A DNA stretch of 64,000 bases from Lycium barbarum (GCF_019175385.1 NC_083344.1:64914782-64978781); one strand, 5' to 3'; shown: positions 24,118 through 36,282, numbered from the stretch's first letter. Translations and numbers: made by a program. Notes: a model not told the origin generated them from the letters alone.

Positions 24118-24253
24118 TTTATATAACGGTCCAGGTTCTGCCCGGACCGACTTAAAATTTACTCAGCGCGATCGCGCTGCCAAGTGGCATGTTCGCGCTG
24201 CGTTACAGGGTCTCCCTCTACGCGTTTGCACCACCTTCTAGCGCGTTCGCGCA
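24118..24253 (-). promoter_or_regulatory. element D U3 promoter, left LTR: TATA and CpG palindromes
   Basis: In minus sense, TTATATAAAGGGG (TATA box, 24118-24126) lies about 40 bp downstream of a perfect 14-nt palindrome AGCGCGATCGCGCT (24165-24178). Upstream of that are GTTCGCGCTGCG (24191) and AGCGCGTTCGCGCA (24240-24253). The right LTR keeps the layout at 31109-31215 with AGCACGATCGCGCT. Confidence 0.7.
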
Positions 24254-24672
24254 GGGCTAATTCCCTACCCTGATGGTTGATCTTAAAACACGCATAACAT
24301 TTGATCCCGCTATAGTATGAGGGCCCACGACCTATGGTTGGAAAGCTCTTTCAATTATCTACAACTTTACTTCTTGGTACGACTCCAACTTCCAAACTTA
24401 TAATGGCGTTTTGGCCTTTCCAAGTCGGATCATCAGAAAATGTATCTTTAAATCATCCTTTTGTAGGGCTTATGCCCATATTCGGCTTAAGGGTCCTTCT
24501 TAAGACTTGCTCAACTTCCCATGTACTACTAATATCACCTTTCATATTTCCTTTATAAAACCCCGGCATGTGGGCCCCACCTTAACTTGCGGTTACGAGG
24601 GCTACTTCAAGGTCCGTACTTGAAACAACCAATACATACAGACTTCAACATACAGAACCACGGGGTGTAACA

Positions 24673-24710
24673 TTCTTCCCTCTTAAAAACATTCGTCCTC
24701 GAATGTTGTA
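24673..24710 (-). promoter_or_regulatory. polypurine tract, element D
   Basis: In minus sense CATTCGAGGACGAATG is followed by TTTTTAAGAGGGAAGAA and then the LTR start TGTTACACC. This is the same block order as before the C 3' LTR. Confidence 0.85.
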
Positions 24711-27290
24711 ATTGCAAATTGACGATGTCCTGAAGCGACTGCCTTTTTCTTGTACTCCGATCGCCCTATTTCTAACATAGGTTGGTAGACCTCTTCTCGT
24801 TCTCCCTCAGCTCTTTATTGAACTCTTTTAGTGGACAACTCCCTTGCTCGACTGTGGAACCTTCCTTTGCTTACTCCCTTGGGGTTATCTTGTCCATCTT
24901 TTCTCGTACTCGTTGATCTCGTATTTGCACTATATTGTCTCCTTATAGCTCCTTATAGCTCATTGGTCAGGCTCCTTGATCCTTTACAATCTCATCATAG
25001 TTTCACTTATGGTAGCACTCAAATGGCTTGTAATAGCATTTCCTTGCTAATGAATCCCTATGCTTAGCGGTTAGCTATCTCAAATCATCCCTTATGCACG
25101 TATATATGTAATATTTCCCCCACTAACATTTTCATTTCCCATAGCGGGGCTATACTTATGATAAACTAATAATCATAGTTCAAACTAATCCGTAGCTCAA
25201 AATATCTTCGAACTCATATTGGAACTTTTCCTTTACTTTCTTCTCCTCAAATCTTGCAACATAACTTGTAAGCATAGCACTGGGTAACACCTCAATCGGT
25301 TATAACCCCCTTTCAACACGATGATGCTCATCCTCAGTTCCCTTGTACTGGTGACCATTTGCTTAACCTTTATTCTTTGTTGGCGTTCCCTCGTTGTCCT
25401 TACACCATATTGTTGGGCGATTCCTTATGACGATTATTCATATCGTTCTATTCTACGTGCTATATTCGATTTCACTAGCATCTCGTGAGATACTCTCTAA
25501 TCCCTCGCAGCACTGCTATCATGCTACCCATAATATACCTATTTTGTATTTGTTTCTTCTTTCCTTGATACATTCTTGGTATATTAACACATCTCAAATT
25601 TTGGCTCCTTCAAGCTATTACATCTCTCCCTTTGAGATTTTCGAAAGGTCAGAAGTTACTTTAAATTTGAATTAGTTCTTCCCCTTTTTTTAGGGAGGTT
25701 CTTATATCTCGGTAACCTTTGATTGTAAATCACCTTTGATCACCGTCGATGGACTTATACAATTCTTCAACACCTCTGTTTCTTATCATGCCGGAATTTC
25801 TTTCGCCTTATGGTCTGGCTTATTTTCCATTCCGCTAGATGAAGTCTGGTAACCCATCAAATGCTCGTACATCTCAAATACCTCCTTTATTGTCTTTCCA
25901 CTTTTACCTTTTATGGCTAGTAATTCCCTGGGTAAAGGGGACAACAAAATTCACTAAGCCACTTTATGGAATATCCGATTATACCTCGCTCCTTTAACTC
26001 TAGCCTCCCTTCTCTTCTTCTTCCTCATAACTATCTCCTTAACACCCTTAAAATTTTTCTTGCTCTTGGTTTCCAATTCCGATTTACGCCTATATTATAC
26101 AGTTAATGATTAATATTCCACACCTTTCATTCCCACGACTTATCCTTTCATCCGCTTAACCCATCTGTCCGCAATTCCCTTAAATACATATTTGCATCAT
26201 AACTATGCGTTATAGTTCTTCCAGTGTCTTATTGCTTCCAATTCTTATCATAAAATCCTTACAACACCTTCTCCTTTCTTCTCCTTCCTGTGGCAAAAAC
26301 TGGTCCATATTCATAAATATTTCCTATACATCATTCCTTTATGATCGAAGTTCGATACTCCTTATCCTTATCCCATGTTATTGATGCACCTCCCCATTAA
26401 CCTTGTTAAGTTATTATCCCCTCTTTTGTTGCACTTTGTCATTTGATATTATTGACCCTGAAGTCCATAAAATGTCCCCTTCAAAAGTGCAATACATTCT
26501 ATTCTTAAGTCATCTTTTGGGGAACCCATCTTTATTTCCGAGGTAATCATGTCAATATGACTGCATACTTATATTTTTTAAATATCTCCCATGGCTGGAG
26601 ATCCCTTAGCATTGTTGTAGGACCTGATTACTTCATATTCTTATTCTTGATTACTTCCCTTTCCCACTTATCGACATCTGTTTTTTGGCTCCATACATCG
26701 ATCTTTTGTTCTATGCCACAATACTCTATTCTTTTCGTATGCCTACTTCCGAATTTCATCCCAATCGTTCGTTGCCTTAGCCATCGTCTCTCTTGGAAGC
26801 TTCGCTTGCCCTCATTACTTATACTTCTCCCTTCTCTCAAGGCATTCAAATCCTTTTACTTTTGTATGCTCACCTTCTGTCTTTCCCTGAGATTGTTACA
26901 TTAGAATTTTCCCGCTCTAACTTTCAGCGAGAATAACGTCAACTTACTCTGTAGCATTTGCCATCTGAACTTCATTACCCTGTTTGATTAGTACCTTTTA
27001 TATATCGCGATGTCGGTTGCATAGTACACATGCTGATGACGTAGTTACATATGGGTTATTGTATATATACATACTTGTTTTTCCGCACAACACCCCCGCC
27101 AATATACTTTATGCGATAGAAAGCTCTTGTCAACATCTGGCCCGTTAATAATGTACATCGTTCTCTTAACCCTTCTACCCCTTTGTACTCATAAATCATT
27201 AATATACTTATGTTCAAGAGTCGTACCTAAACATATAATTATCCCCCTATTTAATCATACTGACATCTCATTAAGAAAACACTTTGAAAG
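24711..27290 (-). other. element D non-coding internal region
   Basis: About 2.6 kb between the protease trace and the PPT. The + strand is rich in T and C, so element RNA would be rich in A and G. I looked in both directions for RT, RNase H and integrase motifs such as YRMAPAE, (F/Y)xDD, TDHKSL and GQAERT and saw none. Open stretches (24831-25067, 25394-25675, 26557-26904 and others) are short, hydrophobic from the pyrimidine bias, and not family-like. No gene is supported. Confidence 0.75.
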
Positions 27291-28788
27291 GATTCATTAA
27301 CTCAAGTTTCGCCCCAATCAGATCAGAAATATAAGGAGTAACGTATGACAATGCAAAACCCGAATCAAGCAATGAGTACACATCATAAGAAAAATACTTA
27401 CAATATACCTGTAACAACATCGGGTGGAGACTCCAAGTCCTGCCGGCAAGTCAAAGCGTAAATACGAATCTGAGGACTACTTAAGTTGGACGCTCCCCCT
27501 CTGCCTCCACCACGACCTGCTGATGTCTGAGTGTATCATCCCAGAGGTCATACCGATGACGACGATCCGACTGCTAACCCGATAGGCTGCACCATCCTTT
27601 GACGGTCTAGAAATGGACACTTACGCATAATGTGGCCTGGCTAACCACAGGCATTGTAAACATCGAACAAAAATAGCACGGTCTGAAATGTGGCTTACCA
27701 TATTGATTACACTGTGATAAGGGTGTTCTTACCTGACAAGATTCACCTCCTTACTGGGAACCCGAAACTCTAGAGCTATGACCCGGTCCAGAATAATTAG
27801 GATGATCAAACCTCTTGCCTGCAAATCGAAGAGGTGCACTAGCCACTGAGTGGCCTGAGTGCATATAATTTTGCTGCCTTTGACTTTCTTTGAACTCACT
27901 GGCTACGCCTGCAGATCTGGCCTTCTTACTGCAACCCTTATCAGAATCACGCTCACCTCTTTGCGTCTGCTGCTATTCTTCCAAATTCTAGGCATGGGCC
28001 TGAATACGAGAGATATTCATCCCTTCCTGAATTGAGGCCGTCAAGCATTCCTTAATCAAATGTGGCCCCAATCCACTCACAAACCGATGTACACGGTCTC
28101 CCATAGCATTCACCATCGTTGGGGCATACCTTGCCAAGTAATTAAACCGAAGACTATACTCTCGAACACTCATATTCCCTTGTCTAAGATTCAAACACTC
28201 GTCAGCTCTGGCTCGCTGAACCTCCAGCTGCAAGTAATGTCGGAGAAAAGCATCCACAGCCGGTGGAGGAGCATTGACTCCTCTAGATGACATCCAAACT
28301 GCATACCAATGTATCGCAACTTCCTGCAATCTATAAGAAGCCAATTCTACTGACTCAGTATCAGAAGCATGCATTAGTCGTAATGATCTCGACATCTCAA
28401 ATATAAAGCTCTGCGGGTCCTCATCCGGTTTTGACCCAAAGAACTCTGGAGGGTCTAAACTGATAAAATCATGGGCTCTAGCACTAACAACTCTGTCACC
28501 ATGTCCCGTACTTTGCCGCTGGGCCTGAGCGGCAACTAACTGAGTCAGTAAAAGAATGGCCTGTTTTATCTCTTGGCCCGAGGCATCGGATGTGGGAACT
28601 GGGGATATTGGAGCTGGACCTGAGGCCCCTTCTTGGTCCTCTGAAATGGGTAAGGGGGGAGAGGTCCGAGATGGGACATAATTATGAAACTCACCCTCTT
28701 CTACTTCTGCTGGTAGCCCCCGCTCATTTATTCTTTCGGCCACCGTCTTGCCCTTCTGGGCCGCTGTAGCTTTTCTTTTCACAGGCAT
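27291..28788 (-). pseudogene. element D gag with protease trace
   Basis: The likely start is the Met of MPVKRKATAAQKGK at 28788, since element A gag starts MPMKRKATTDKKGK; the open frame extends 26 codons further upstream. The gag domain is uninterrupted to 27988 (DPPEFFGSKPDEDPQSF, ELASYRLQEVAIHWYAVW, YSLRFNYLARYAP, FVSGLGPHLI). Stops then appear (QAHA-stop-NLEE), and the zinc knuckles are damaged: CNQYGKPHFRPC has Tyr for Cys, and ACG-stop-PGHIMRKCP has a TAG. A short protease-like trace (YSLYF, near 27310-27400) fades out. Capsid function could persist longest in this element, but the nucleocapsid is broken. Confidence 0.85.
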
Positions 28789-28972
28789 ACTGAAATCATA
28801 ACACACAGTTAGGGGGTCCTGATAACATAGCTCTAACGCACCATCTAACATGAGAAAGAAGGTCATTTATTCCTAAATTCGATATAGCCTCCTTTTTATA
28901 AGAGTGGCACGCTTGACACCCATAAACAAGACTCTACTGGACCCTGCTTGTAGACAATCCCTAGGACGAATT

Positions 28973-28984
28973 GCTCTGATACCA
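28973..28984 (-). promoter_or_regulatory. primer binding site, element D
   Basis: GCTCTGATACCA on the + strand, the reverse complement of TGGTATCAGAGC (initiator tRNA-Met). It lies four bases from the LTR edge at 28989. Confidence 0.95.
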
Positions 28985-29559
28985 CTTTTGTCACGACCCA
29001 ACTAGAAGGCCATGACGGGCACCCGGAGCTAACATGCCGAGCTCCTCTAAACATACATCTTATACTCATTTCTGGGTGGACCATAAAGATAGCTCATGGA
29101 TATCATAATCTGTAAAGACATGTCGCAATATAACCGCACATCTCTGCATAATCTTCGACAATTATGCCCATCATTACCCGCCATCAAGGCTACTAAAATG
29201 TTACACAACGATATGAACCGGTAGGAACATGAAACATCAAACTGTACATACATGTCTACGAGCCTCTACATAGAATACAAGCAACCATAAAGACCAATGC
29301 CCATAGACTACAGCTTTGAAGTAAGTGGAGTGCTCCTGAGAATCCACTGATAGATCCCCTACGGGTCAGATCCGTCTACCTGTGAATCTGCGGGCATGAA
29401 CGCAGCGTCCACAAGAAAGGACGCCAGTATGAGCAATGTACTGAGTATGTAAGGCATGAATAGTAACATAGTAAGAGATATCGAACATGGAAAATAATAT
29501 AATGAACGTATAAAAATAAAGTAATGTATAACGTAGCGTCCGACTGTTAAGGCGCGGTA

Positions 29560-29629
<70 letters not shown>

Positions 29630-29816
29630 CGTCTTACATGGTGTTATCATACCCGGCTATATAGGCGCGATGTTATCTTACCCGGCCATGTAGGCGCGGT
29701 GTTATCTTACCCGGCCAAATAGTCTCGGTGTTATCTTACTCGGCCATATAGGCTCGGTGTTATCTTACTCGGCCATATAGGCTCGATATTATCTTACTCG
29801 GCCACATAGGCTCGAT
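29560..29816 (-). repeat. long TA microsatellite and six 29-bp units
   Basis: An uninterrupted TA run of about 68 bp (29560-29628) is followed by six units of GTTATCTTAC(C/T)CGGCCATATAGG(C/T)(G/T)CG(G/A)T type. TA runs and repeat arrays account for most of the length difference between the two D LTRs. Confidence 0.93.
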
Positions 29817-31108
29817 ATTATGCCTAGCTGATCAGGTGGCCATGCATCTATAGCGCCTCGCCCTTTTCCCATATTCCCTATATACATATACATATATCAT
29901 TTTCATATATCATACAAGCAGCATGCATGAGAACCCAAAGAAAACTATGCCTCTATCGGAGTGACGTAAGGTTGGTAACCTCCGATTATATTATGGAATA
30001 ATCATCATCACTTTGTCTCACCTTGAAGGAACAATTATTATAAGGTGAGACTATCAATGAAGAATAACATCAAGAGAAAAATAGAATAAGATCATAAATC
30101 TCATAAGGTGTCAATTCACATACTTTGGAATCTTTAAAAATGGTCATCATCCATGAATAAAATTGAGAAATCAAGAAATAGCTCAACACTCTTATATCGT
30201 CGTTGAAACCGTAAACATGGAACCTTTGAACACAGAATCGTCATTATCATAGAAAAATAGTCTCATATGTGACATCATCATTATCATTGTGAAAGCAGGT
30301 TCATCGTTGTTATCATAAGAGCTTACGGAGCCATAAATCTCTGAATTGGAAAATACGAACATTTTGGAAAACATTTATGAATTATTAGGAAAGGAATTAT
30401 GCCTTGGAGTCATAAACATCTAACTTTTGAAAACAAGGGAGATATAGGAACATTTATAAAATCATAACATAGGAATCATGCCTTTGAAAGAAAGGGATGA
30501 GCCTTAACATACCCGTTCAACCTCCTATTATTTATGCTTATCTGCCCGAGCTCGTAAATCTACATTCAAGAGGATTCGCATAACTGTTAGACTCATTGTT
30601 AAATACTTATGCTAGGCTTTCATATTAACCCATTTTATATCCTGCTGAAAATCGGGCAGCATCTCCCCTGTTTATATACCTAGCCCGAAATTATAATTCA
30701 GCAACCAACAATAACCACAACGATACCAATATCAACAACAATACCATTACTGCCAAAATACTCCATAAATTATTCCATATGACATTTATCCCATATTTCC
30801 CCCAACACAATTATGATAAGGCCATTTAATAGTTTTATCTCTGTAAATAAACCAAGATTAATATTAATAATAAGAGATTCATACCTTCTCCTGGTAATAT
30901 TGCTATATCTCCACTTTTTCCCACCTTGAGCTGAGCCAAACTCATCATTATACGATTCTACAACTGCAGCTATATGCTGTTTGGGCTGGAATTTGGGAAA
31001 TTCTACTTGATCCACGTTAAAATTTGATAAGTGAAGGTTAGGGGAAGTTTCTGGAAAGTTTGAGGAGCTTTGGGTGTGTTTTGAAAGAGGAAAGAAGGGG
31101 GTGACCCC

Positions 31109-31215
31109 TTTATATAACGGTCTCGGTTCTGCCCGGACCGACTTAAAATTTACTCAGCACGATCGCGCTGCCAAGTGGCGTGTTCGCGCTCAGTTACAGG
31201 GTCTCCTTCTGCGCG
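31109..31215 (-). promoter_or_regulatory. element D U3 promoter, right LTR
   Basis: TATA box (TTTATATAA on +, 31109-31117), AGCACGATCGCGCT near 31156-31169, GTTCGCGCT near 31192, and GCGCGTTCGCGCC near 31211. One CpG of the perfect palindrome in the left LTR is CpA here. Confidence 0.65.
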
Positions 31216-31668
31216 TTCGCGCCACCTTCTGGTGTGTTCGTGCAGGGCTAATTCCCTGTCCTAACAGCTGATCTTAAAACACGCATAACGTTTGATCTTG
31301 ATATCGTATGAGGGCCCACGATCTATGGTTGGAAAGCTCTTTCAATTATGTACAACTTTACTTCTTGGTACGACTCCAACTTCCAAACTTATAATTGCGT
31401 TTTCGCCTCTCCATGTCGGATCATCCGAAAACGTATCTTTAAATCATCCTTTTGGAGGGCTTATGCCAATATTCGGCTTAAGAGTCCTTCTTATGACGTG
31501 CTCAACTTCCCATGTACTACTCATATCACCTTTCATATTTCCTTTATAAAACCCTGGCACGTGGGCCCCACCTTAACTTGTGGTTACGAGGGCTACTTCA
31601 AGGTCTAAACTTGAAACAACCAATACTTACGGATTTCAACGTATAAAACCACGGGGTGTAACACTCCG

Positions 31669-32080
31669 GGCGCTTAGGAAGGACTAGCGGTTGCTGAGCC
31701 CACACATTCATTCGTGGGACACCCTATTTATTTAATTCCAATTATTTATATTAGTTTTTGGGCTGCGTCCCGGTGAATTAGACATTTATTCCTTATTCTT
31801 AGAAACTCCTTAGTGTACAATCGAATGTGGGTAGAAGAAGAGTTGTTGTTTAACTCTTTCGGGCACACTATTATGTTTTGGTTGAATTATTTAAATTATA
31901 AAGACTTCCGCTGATTTAATTCATATACGTATGATTTGTTTACCTTTATTTTATAAACTGTTCGAGGCGAATGTTGAACCTGGCGGGTTCAAGTGTTATT
32001 ATTGTGTCTTTTAATTTCTTCCGACGTTGTTCATGAAGTCGGATGCCAGTCACGTCTAGGGTGGATTTTGGGGGGTGGCG
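31669..32080 (+). repeat. element C 3' LTR, piece 3
   Basis: Resumes after D's second target-site copy with GGCGCTTAGGAAGGACT, matching GGCGTTTAGGAAGGACT in the 5' LTR. It runs to CACGTCTAGGGTGGATTTTGG; the expected GTGACA end is altered. Confidence 0.88.
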
Positions 32081-32460
32081 CCTATCGACGGGCGGGTATT
32101 CTTCCCCGGAGTCAAAAAAGGAAGGTGTAAGTCTTGCTACCGAGGTAAGTTCATTCCTCAAAATGACGATATGGATTAAACGATTACGTGCCGAAGGGGC
32201 TAAGTCGTCATCCATATATATAGCCAAAAATATGTCCGCAATCGTTTAAATACGAATGTGATTCCTACATCAAGCTTTGAGGTCGCTATTGCAGTCTATT
32301 TCAAGTTAACGTAATCATGATTCAGGGATAGTGGAAGTCATGAGAAAAGGCTCCACACTTGAATATGCAGTACTTAACTTGAAAATTCTAACTAAATGTT
32401 GTAATTCTAGATACAGAGGTTAGTAGTCATCATGAAAGGAATATGATACTGCACTCTGAT
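32081..32460 (+). other. unassigned sequence, probably Tat LTR U3
   Basis: No coding or RNA gene seen. After removing solo LTR B3 it joins directly to 35399 (..GCACTCTGAT then GTGCAGTCTAC..), so it and the Tat-type LTR end at 36270 were one piece before B3 inserted. Whether it belongs to that LTR is inferred from contiguity only. Confidence 0.4.
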
Positions 32461-35393
32461 TGTTATATCCCGTGTTTGCGCATTCAGATTTTTTTTTTTT
32501 TTGGAATAATCTTGCCTTGTAGGAAATAAGGCTATGTTTTTATTTTATTTAACATATGTGTGATATTCATGGAAAATATTGATGCGGAGACATCGGAGAA
32601 GGCTAAGGGCAAAATTGGAATTTCGGAAATTTGTTTCGAGAATTACAAAACGAGAGTTTTCACGAGTTGGGCTCAACAAAATTAGAGAAAAATTGAGGCC
32701 CAAACCACAAAGGTGGCCGGCCATGACCCATGGCTAGCCCAAGCCCATGGATTAAATAGGTCATGTGATTTTCATGTAACCATTAAATAAGTAAGCATAA
32801 TATATATACACATACTTATCCATGGGAAGGTTCAAGAAACCAAACAATTTGAAGTCACCAAGAAATAAGGCCTTTCGGCCGAACCCCTTTCCCAAACCAA
32901 AAAAAAAAAATCTAGTTCCTTTAGTTGATCCTTAAAAATCTTGTTCTCCTCATATTCGTAGTATATTCAAGACGCTCTTCGACGTGATATAATTTGTTTG
33001 GCACAAGAGCGACGTTTGCGGCGAGTTGAAACTTGAAGGAAAAGGTAAGGATTTTCCACTTTTGTGTTATGGAACTTGTATGAATGTTATAATGATTGGA
33101 ATAAGATGAGAATTAGGTGGTAGTGATGCATGTGTGTGCAGCCGTGTGTGTGTGGGGGATGGTATGTGGCCGTGAGCCACTTTGTGGTGTAAGAGTAATG
33201 GATTAAATTCTATTTAGTTCGTTAGTTGCGTCGCTGTGGCAATTGTGACATGAATGAAGGTTTAATGAATCGAGTTAGCATTGAAACGGATTGTATGTCA
33301 TTATGGAAGATTATGCGATTTTCATATAATTTTTATATAATTATGAAAGTAAGATTCTAGGATGTGAATTAATGTTGTTGTTTATGAATTTGGAAGGAAA
33401 TAATGCGAGTTAGTATGTTCGTCGTAGTCGTTGACGTTTCGGATGGAATATGGAAAGTGACGAATCATGTAAACTCATGTATATTGCTTGGAGCATTGTT
33501 GGGATGCGTTTGAATAACCGTGAATGAGTAAATGAATATGACAATGTTGATATTAGTTTGATATTGTGGAGTTTGAATGGAAGTTGTCGCCTTATGTAGA
33601 AAGGAAGAATAGTGATCCTAGAACCTATTTTGTTGTGATTCTTGATTCATTTGGTATTGTTGGGTTGTTGTTGTTGATATTGAGCCGAGCTAAGCCTCAG
33701 GGATGTCATATGTATAGGGGAAGTGCTGCCGAAATTTCGGTAGACAAATACATAGTTAAATGAATTCTTGGAGTCTTGAAATTCGTAATTGGTAACTTTG
33801 ACCATTTGCAGATTCTGAGCGAAACGGGATTTGAATTTTGACGAGCGTAAGACGCACGAAAGGTGTGTAAGGCTACCCCATTCCTTCTTTTGGCATGTCC
33901 TAGGTATACTAGGTCGGCATCGGAGCCCTGGAGGCCATTCTGTTCTCGAAAATCCGAATTAGAAATTGGGTACTATTCATTCAATTCAATTGAAGCATAA
34001 AACTCTCATTTGTGTTAAAAAGTGATCTAATGTCCAAAACTTTTGTAAATGTATTCGAATCGCTTCGAAACTTTCACGTATGATTTCATAGACCCCAAGT
34101 GTTCGTAATTCATGTTCGCCACCTCGACTTGACCAGAGGTGGGCCCGCTAACTCCGAGACTCTTTCGGTTGCCCTATAAGGCTCATTTTTGAACAACCTC
34201 GGCAAAAGACTTTTGTTTATGAACTTGGCTATTGTAAATTAATGTTTTGATTGCCACGATATCCTAAATTATATTTTGAACCATAATTATCGTTTTGGAA
34301 ATACTTTTGTGAAATGAACCCCGTTTTGATTAATTGTTCGAATTATTTTGACTAATAAGTCAACATATGATTTTGTCAAGTTTGCAAAAGTATTTTGATA
34401 TGTGAATTGCATTGTTTGCTCACGACTCCGTTCGTGCCCTTATTATGATTTCGTTCATCGGTTCCCGGGCCGGTTATGATTCGTGCGCCCTATGATTAAT
34501 TCGGCCGTATGCTGTGTTACGGTTCCCGAGACCTCGCCATAGGGCCGGGTTCCGTTTGGAGTTATGCTGTGATATGGCTGGTGATATGTTATGATGATAT
34601 GTGTGTTCGGGGATGTACGGAGATTTGAACCTTCTGGTGTTATGCTGTGTGTGGCACCTGCGTCGGAGGGGTGACCACGTTCCTGAGCTTTGCATGATTT
34701 TATCTGCATTATGTATATATATGTTTTGGTACAGATTTTGATATACTGGTCAGTATTCCCCTTTTGTATACGGTTTGTTTTTCAGTTGTGATTTACATTT
34801 CTGTACTCTATGCTTTACATACTCAGTACATCTTTCGTACTGACCCCCTTTCTTCGAGGGGCTGCGTTTCATGCCCGCAGGTATAGAGATCAGTGATCTG
34901 CCAGTGCAGGCCACACGTTCTGCTATTACAGAGTGCTCCTTTGATCCGGAGCCCATATGTCGGTACATATCCCTTGTGATGTATATGCATATGTATATTT
35001 GACTATTTTGGGGTACGGCGGGGCCCTGTCCCGTCATATGTTTTCGTTCTGCATTTGTAGAGGCCTGTAGTCATATATGTGGGTCGAGGGTCCTATGTGT
35101 GTCTGCTTTAATCACGATTTGTGTCTTAATGCGGTCTGTCTGTTTGGGTGGCCAAACTAGCCCATATGTTTGCATCAGTATATATGATAGGCGATGTGTA
35201 TTCCGCCGCTCCTTTTGGCTTTGGATATGATATCTTTGCAAGCGGGACCGCTTAAGACAATATTTGATTTTAAATCTGTTTTAATGACTAATATGAGATC
35301 TGAGATAATCTATAATATGATGATCTGGTATGTTTGTCTGTCCGGGTACCCAAGTACGGCGCCAGTCGCGGCCCACGGGGCTGGGTCGTGACA
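32461..35393 (+). mobile_element. solo LTR B3 (2,933 bp) with perfect TSD CTGAT
   Basis: Starts TGTTATATCCCG and ends GGGCTGGGTCGTGACA, with CTGAT at 32456-32460 and 35394-35398. It is collinear with B1. Landmarks: a T run (32488-32501), palindrome TGGCCGGCCA at 32714-32723 about 75 bp before a TA-rich stretch (32798), and the hairpin module at 34810-34885 (CAGTACATCTTTCGTACTG, CCCCTTTCTTCGAGGGG, GCCCGCAGGTATA). No internal element sequence remains. Confidence 0.95.
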
Positions 35394-35398
35394 CTGAT

Positions 35399-36282
35399 GT
35401 GCAGTCTACATTTGGGTATTTTTCACTATAAGTGATGTGGTTCCAAACTGGTATACTGCAAGCTTCTTAAATTGTCATTTGCATAATTGTTTTGCCAATT
35501 GGAACTCTTATGAGATTGACGTATTTTAAAGTCGCTACAAATGATTTGCAACAAAATTAAGACATAGTTGTAAAGCATTAATGCAACTTTGGACTGATGT
35601 GAATAAAAGGACCAAAACTGCCAATTTTTATAAAATTTGGGACTGATTTGAACATTTATGAAACCTCTGGACTTATGACATATGGACTGATTTGGACCAA
35701 TAATCAAAACTTGTGGGACTAATTGTGACTATTTAGACTTAGACTAAAAATAAAATTTGACTAAAACTTAGCAAAAGACAGAATAAAAATGGACAATATA
35801 TGTAGAATACTATATGGACCATAATAGTACACCCAACTTATTTTCCTAAAACTATTTTCCTATACTCAAACTATTTTTTTCAAAACTGATGTAGGGTCCT
35901 ACTTAGGCTAAGGGCTTTCGGGTATTAGTCTAAGTGTTATAGTCTGATACCGTAAACGCCCAATTTCGGGCAAAATTTTGCCACTGTTGATTCTTGAAAC
36001 ATGGTATTTTTTGCATAAATGACTAATTTCTATTTTCAGAAATATAAAACAATTTTTTTTTTATCACAACCAAGTTATATTTACATAAACATACTATTAC
36101 AACCCGTAGGTCAACTGTTTTATGGATCCTTAATACCGGGGTGCCTAACACCTTCTCCGGAGGATCACCATAACCCTTACCTATACTTTGGTTAGATTAG
36201 GATTCTTTTAAGACTTAACTACTTTAAATGAACCCTTTTCGAACTGGTTTTCCTAATTTCCTAAAAATTAGGTGGCGACTCT
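35399..36282 (+). repeat. Tat-type LTR 3' end with primer binding site
   Basis: Contains TACCGGGGTGCCTAACACCT and TAAATGAACCCTTTTCGAAC, blocks usual near the end of Tat/Ogre LTRs. It ends CTAAAAATTAGG at about 36270, with TGGCGACTCT (36273-36282) as PBS; Tat elements use this PBS class rather than initiator tRNA-Met. A 5' LTR and PBS in + orientation implies a + strand Tat element whose body is missing here; it passes into element F near 36400. Open frames in it are not genes. Confidence 0.75.

Larger units (their letters stand above)
22086..24672 (-). repeat. element D 3' LTR (left copy)
   Basis: On the + strand it runs from TGTCACGACCC to GGGGTGTAACA. It carries the hairpin module (22484-22556), a CA/TA microsatellite (22660-22700), four 29-bp units (22718-22834), and a U3 with TATA box and CpG palindromes (24118-24253). 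A TCP-type GTGGGCCCCAC stands near 24570. No gene. Confidence 0.93.
22086..31663 (-). mobile_element. element D: two-LTR element with gag only, TSD CTCC(A/G)
   Basis: LTRs at 22086-24672 and 28989-31663 (minus sense), PBS at 28973-28984, PPT next to 24673. The target site reads CTCCA on the left and CTCCG on the right; the empty site in the C 5' LTR is CTCCG (11275-11279), so one copy mutated. The two LTRs differ at about 13 places in the first 213 bases by eye, fewer than the C LTRs, as expected for the later insertion. The internal region is only 4.3 kb: gag and a protease trace, then about 2.6 kb with no recognisable RT or integrase. It is probably mobilised in trans, resembling TR-GAG elements. 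Confidence 0.93.
28989..31663 (-). repeat. element D 5' LTR (right copy)
   Basis: TGTCACGACCC to GGGGTGTAACA, 2,675 bp. It carries the hairpin module (29384-29457), a TA run (29560-29628), six 29-bp units (29643-29816), and TATA with palindromes (31109-31215). At 31558-31571 a G-box CACGTG overlaps a TCP-type GTGGGCCCCAC; in the left LTR the G-box is mutated to CATGTG. Confidence 0.93.
10327..32080 (+). mobile_element. element C: Tekay/Del-like chromodomain gypsy, nested by B2 and D
   Basis: Parts in order: truncated 5' LTR, PBS for initiator tRNA-Met, gag, protease, RT, RNase H, integrase, chromodomain, polypurine tract, and a 3' LTR in three pieces (16696-16748, 20452-22085, 31669-32080). 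Removing B2 (16749-20446) and D (22086-31663) restores a continuous LTR that follows the 5' LTR. About a dozen differences are seen by eye in the first 165 bases shared by the two LTRs, so the insertion is not recent. The 5' LTR start is lost, so no TSD can be tested. The expected end ...GTGACA reads GGTGGCG here, so the right edge is good to a few bases. Confidence 0.92.

Noticed and set aside
24831..26904. Several hydrophobic open frames (78-115 residues) as membrane proteins
   Set aside because: Hydrophobicity follows from T/C-rich DNA in the element D filler; antisense to the element, short, no conserved pattern.
27988..28866. 292-residue open frame as a host gene
   Set aside because: It is retrotransposon gag, close to the gag at 56515, inside two LTRs.
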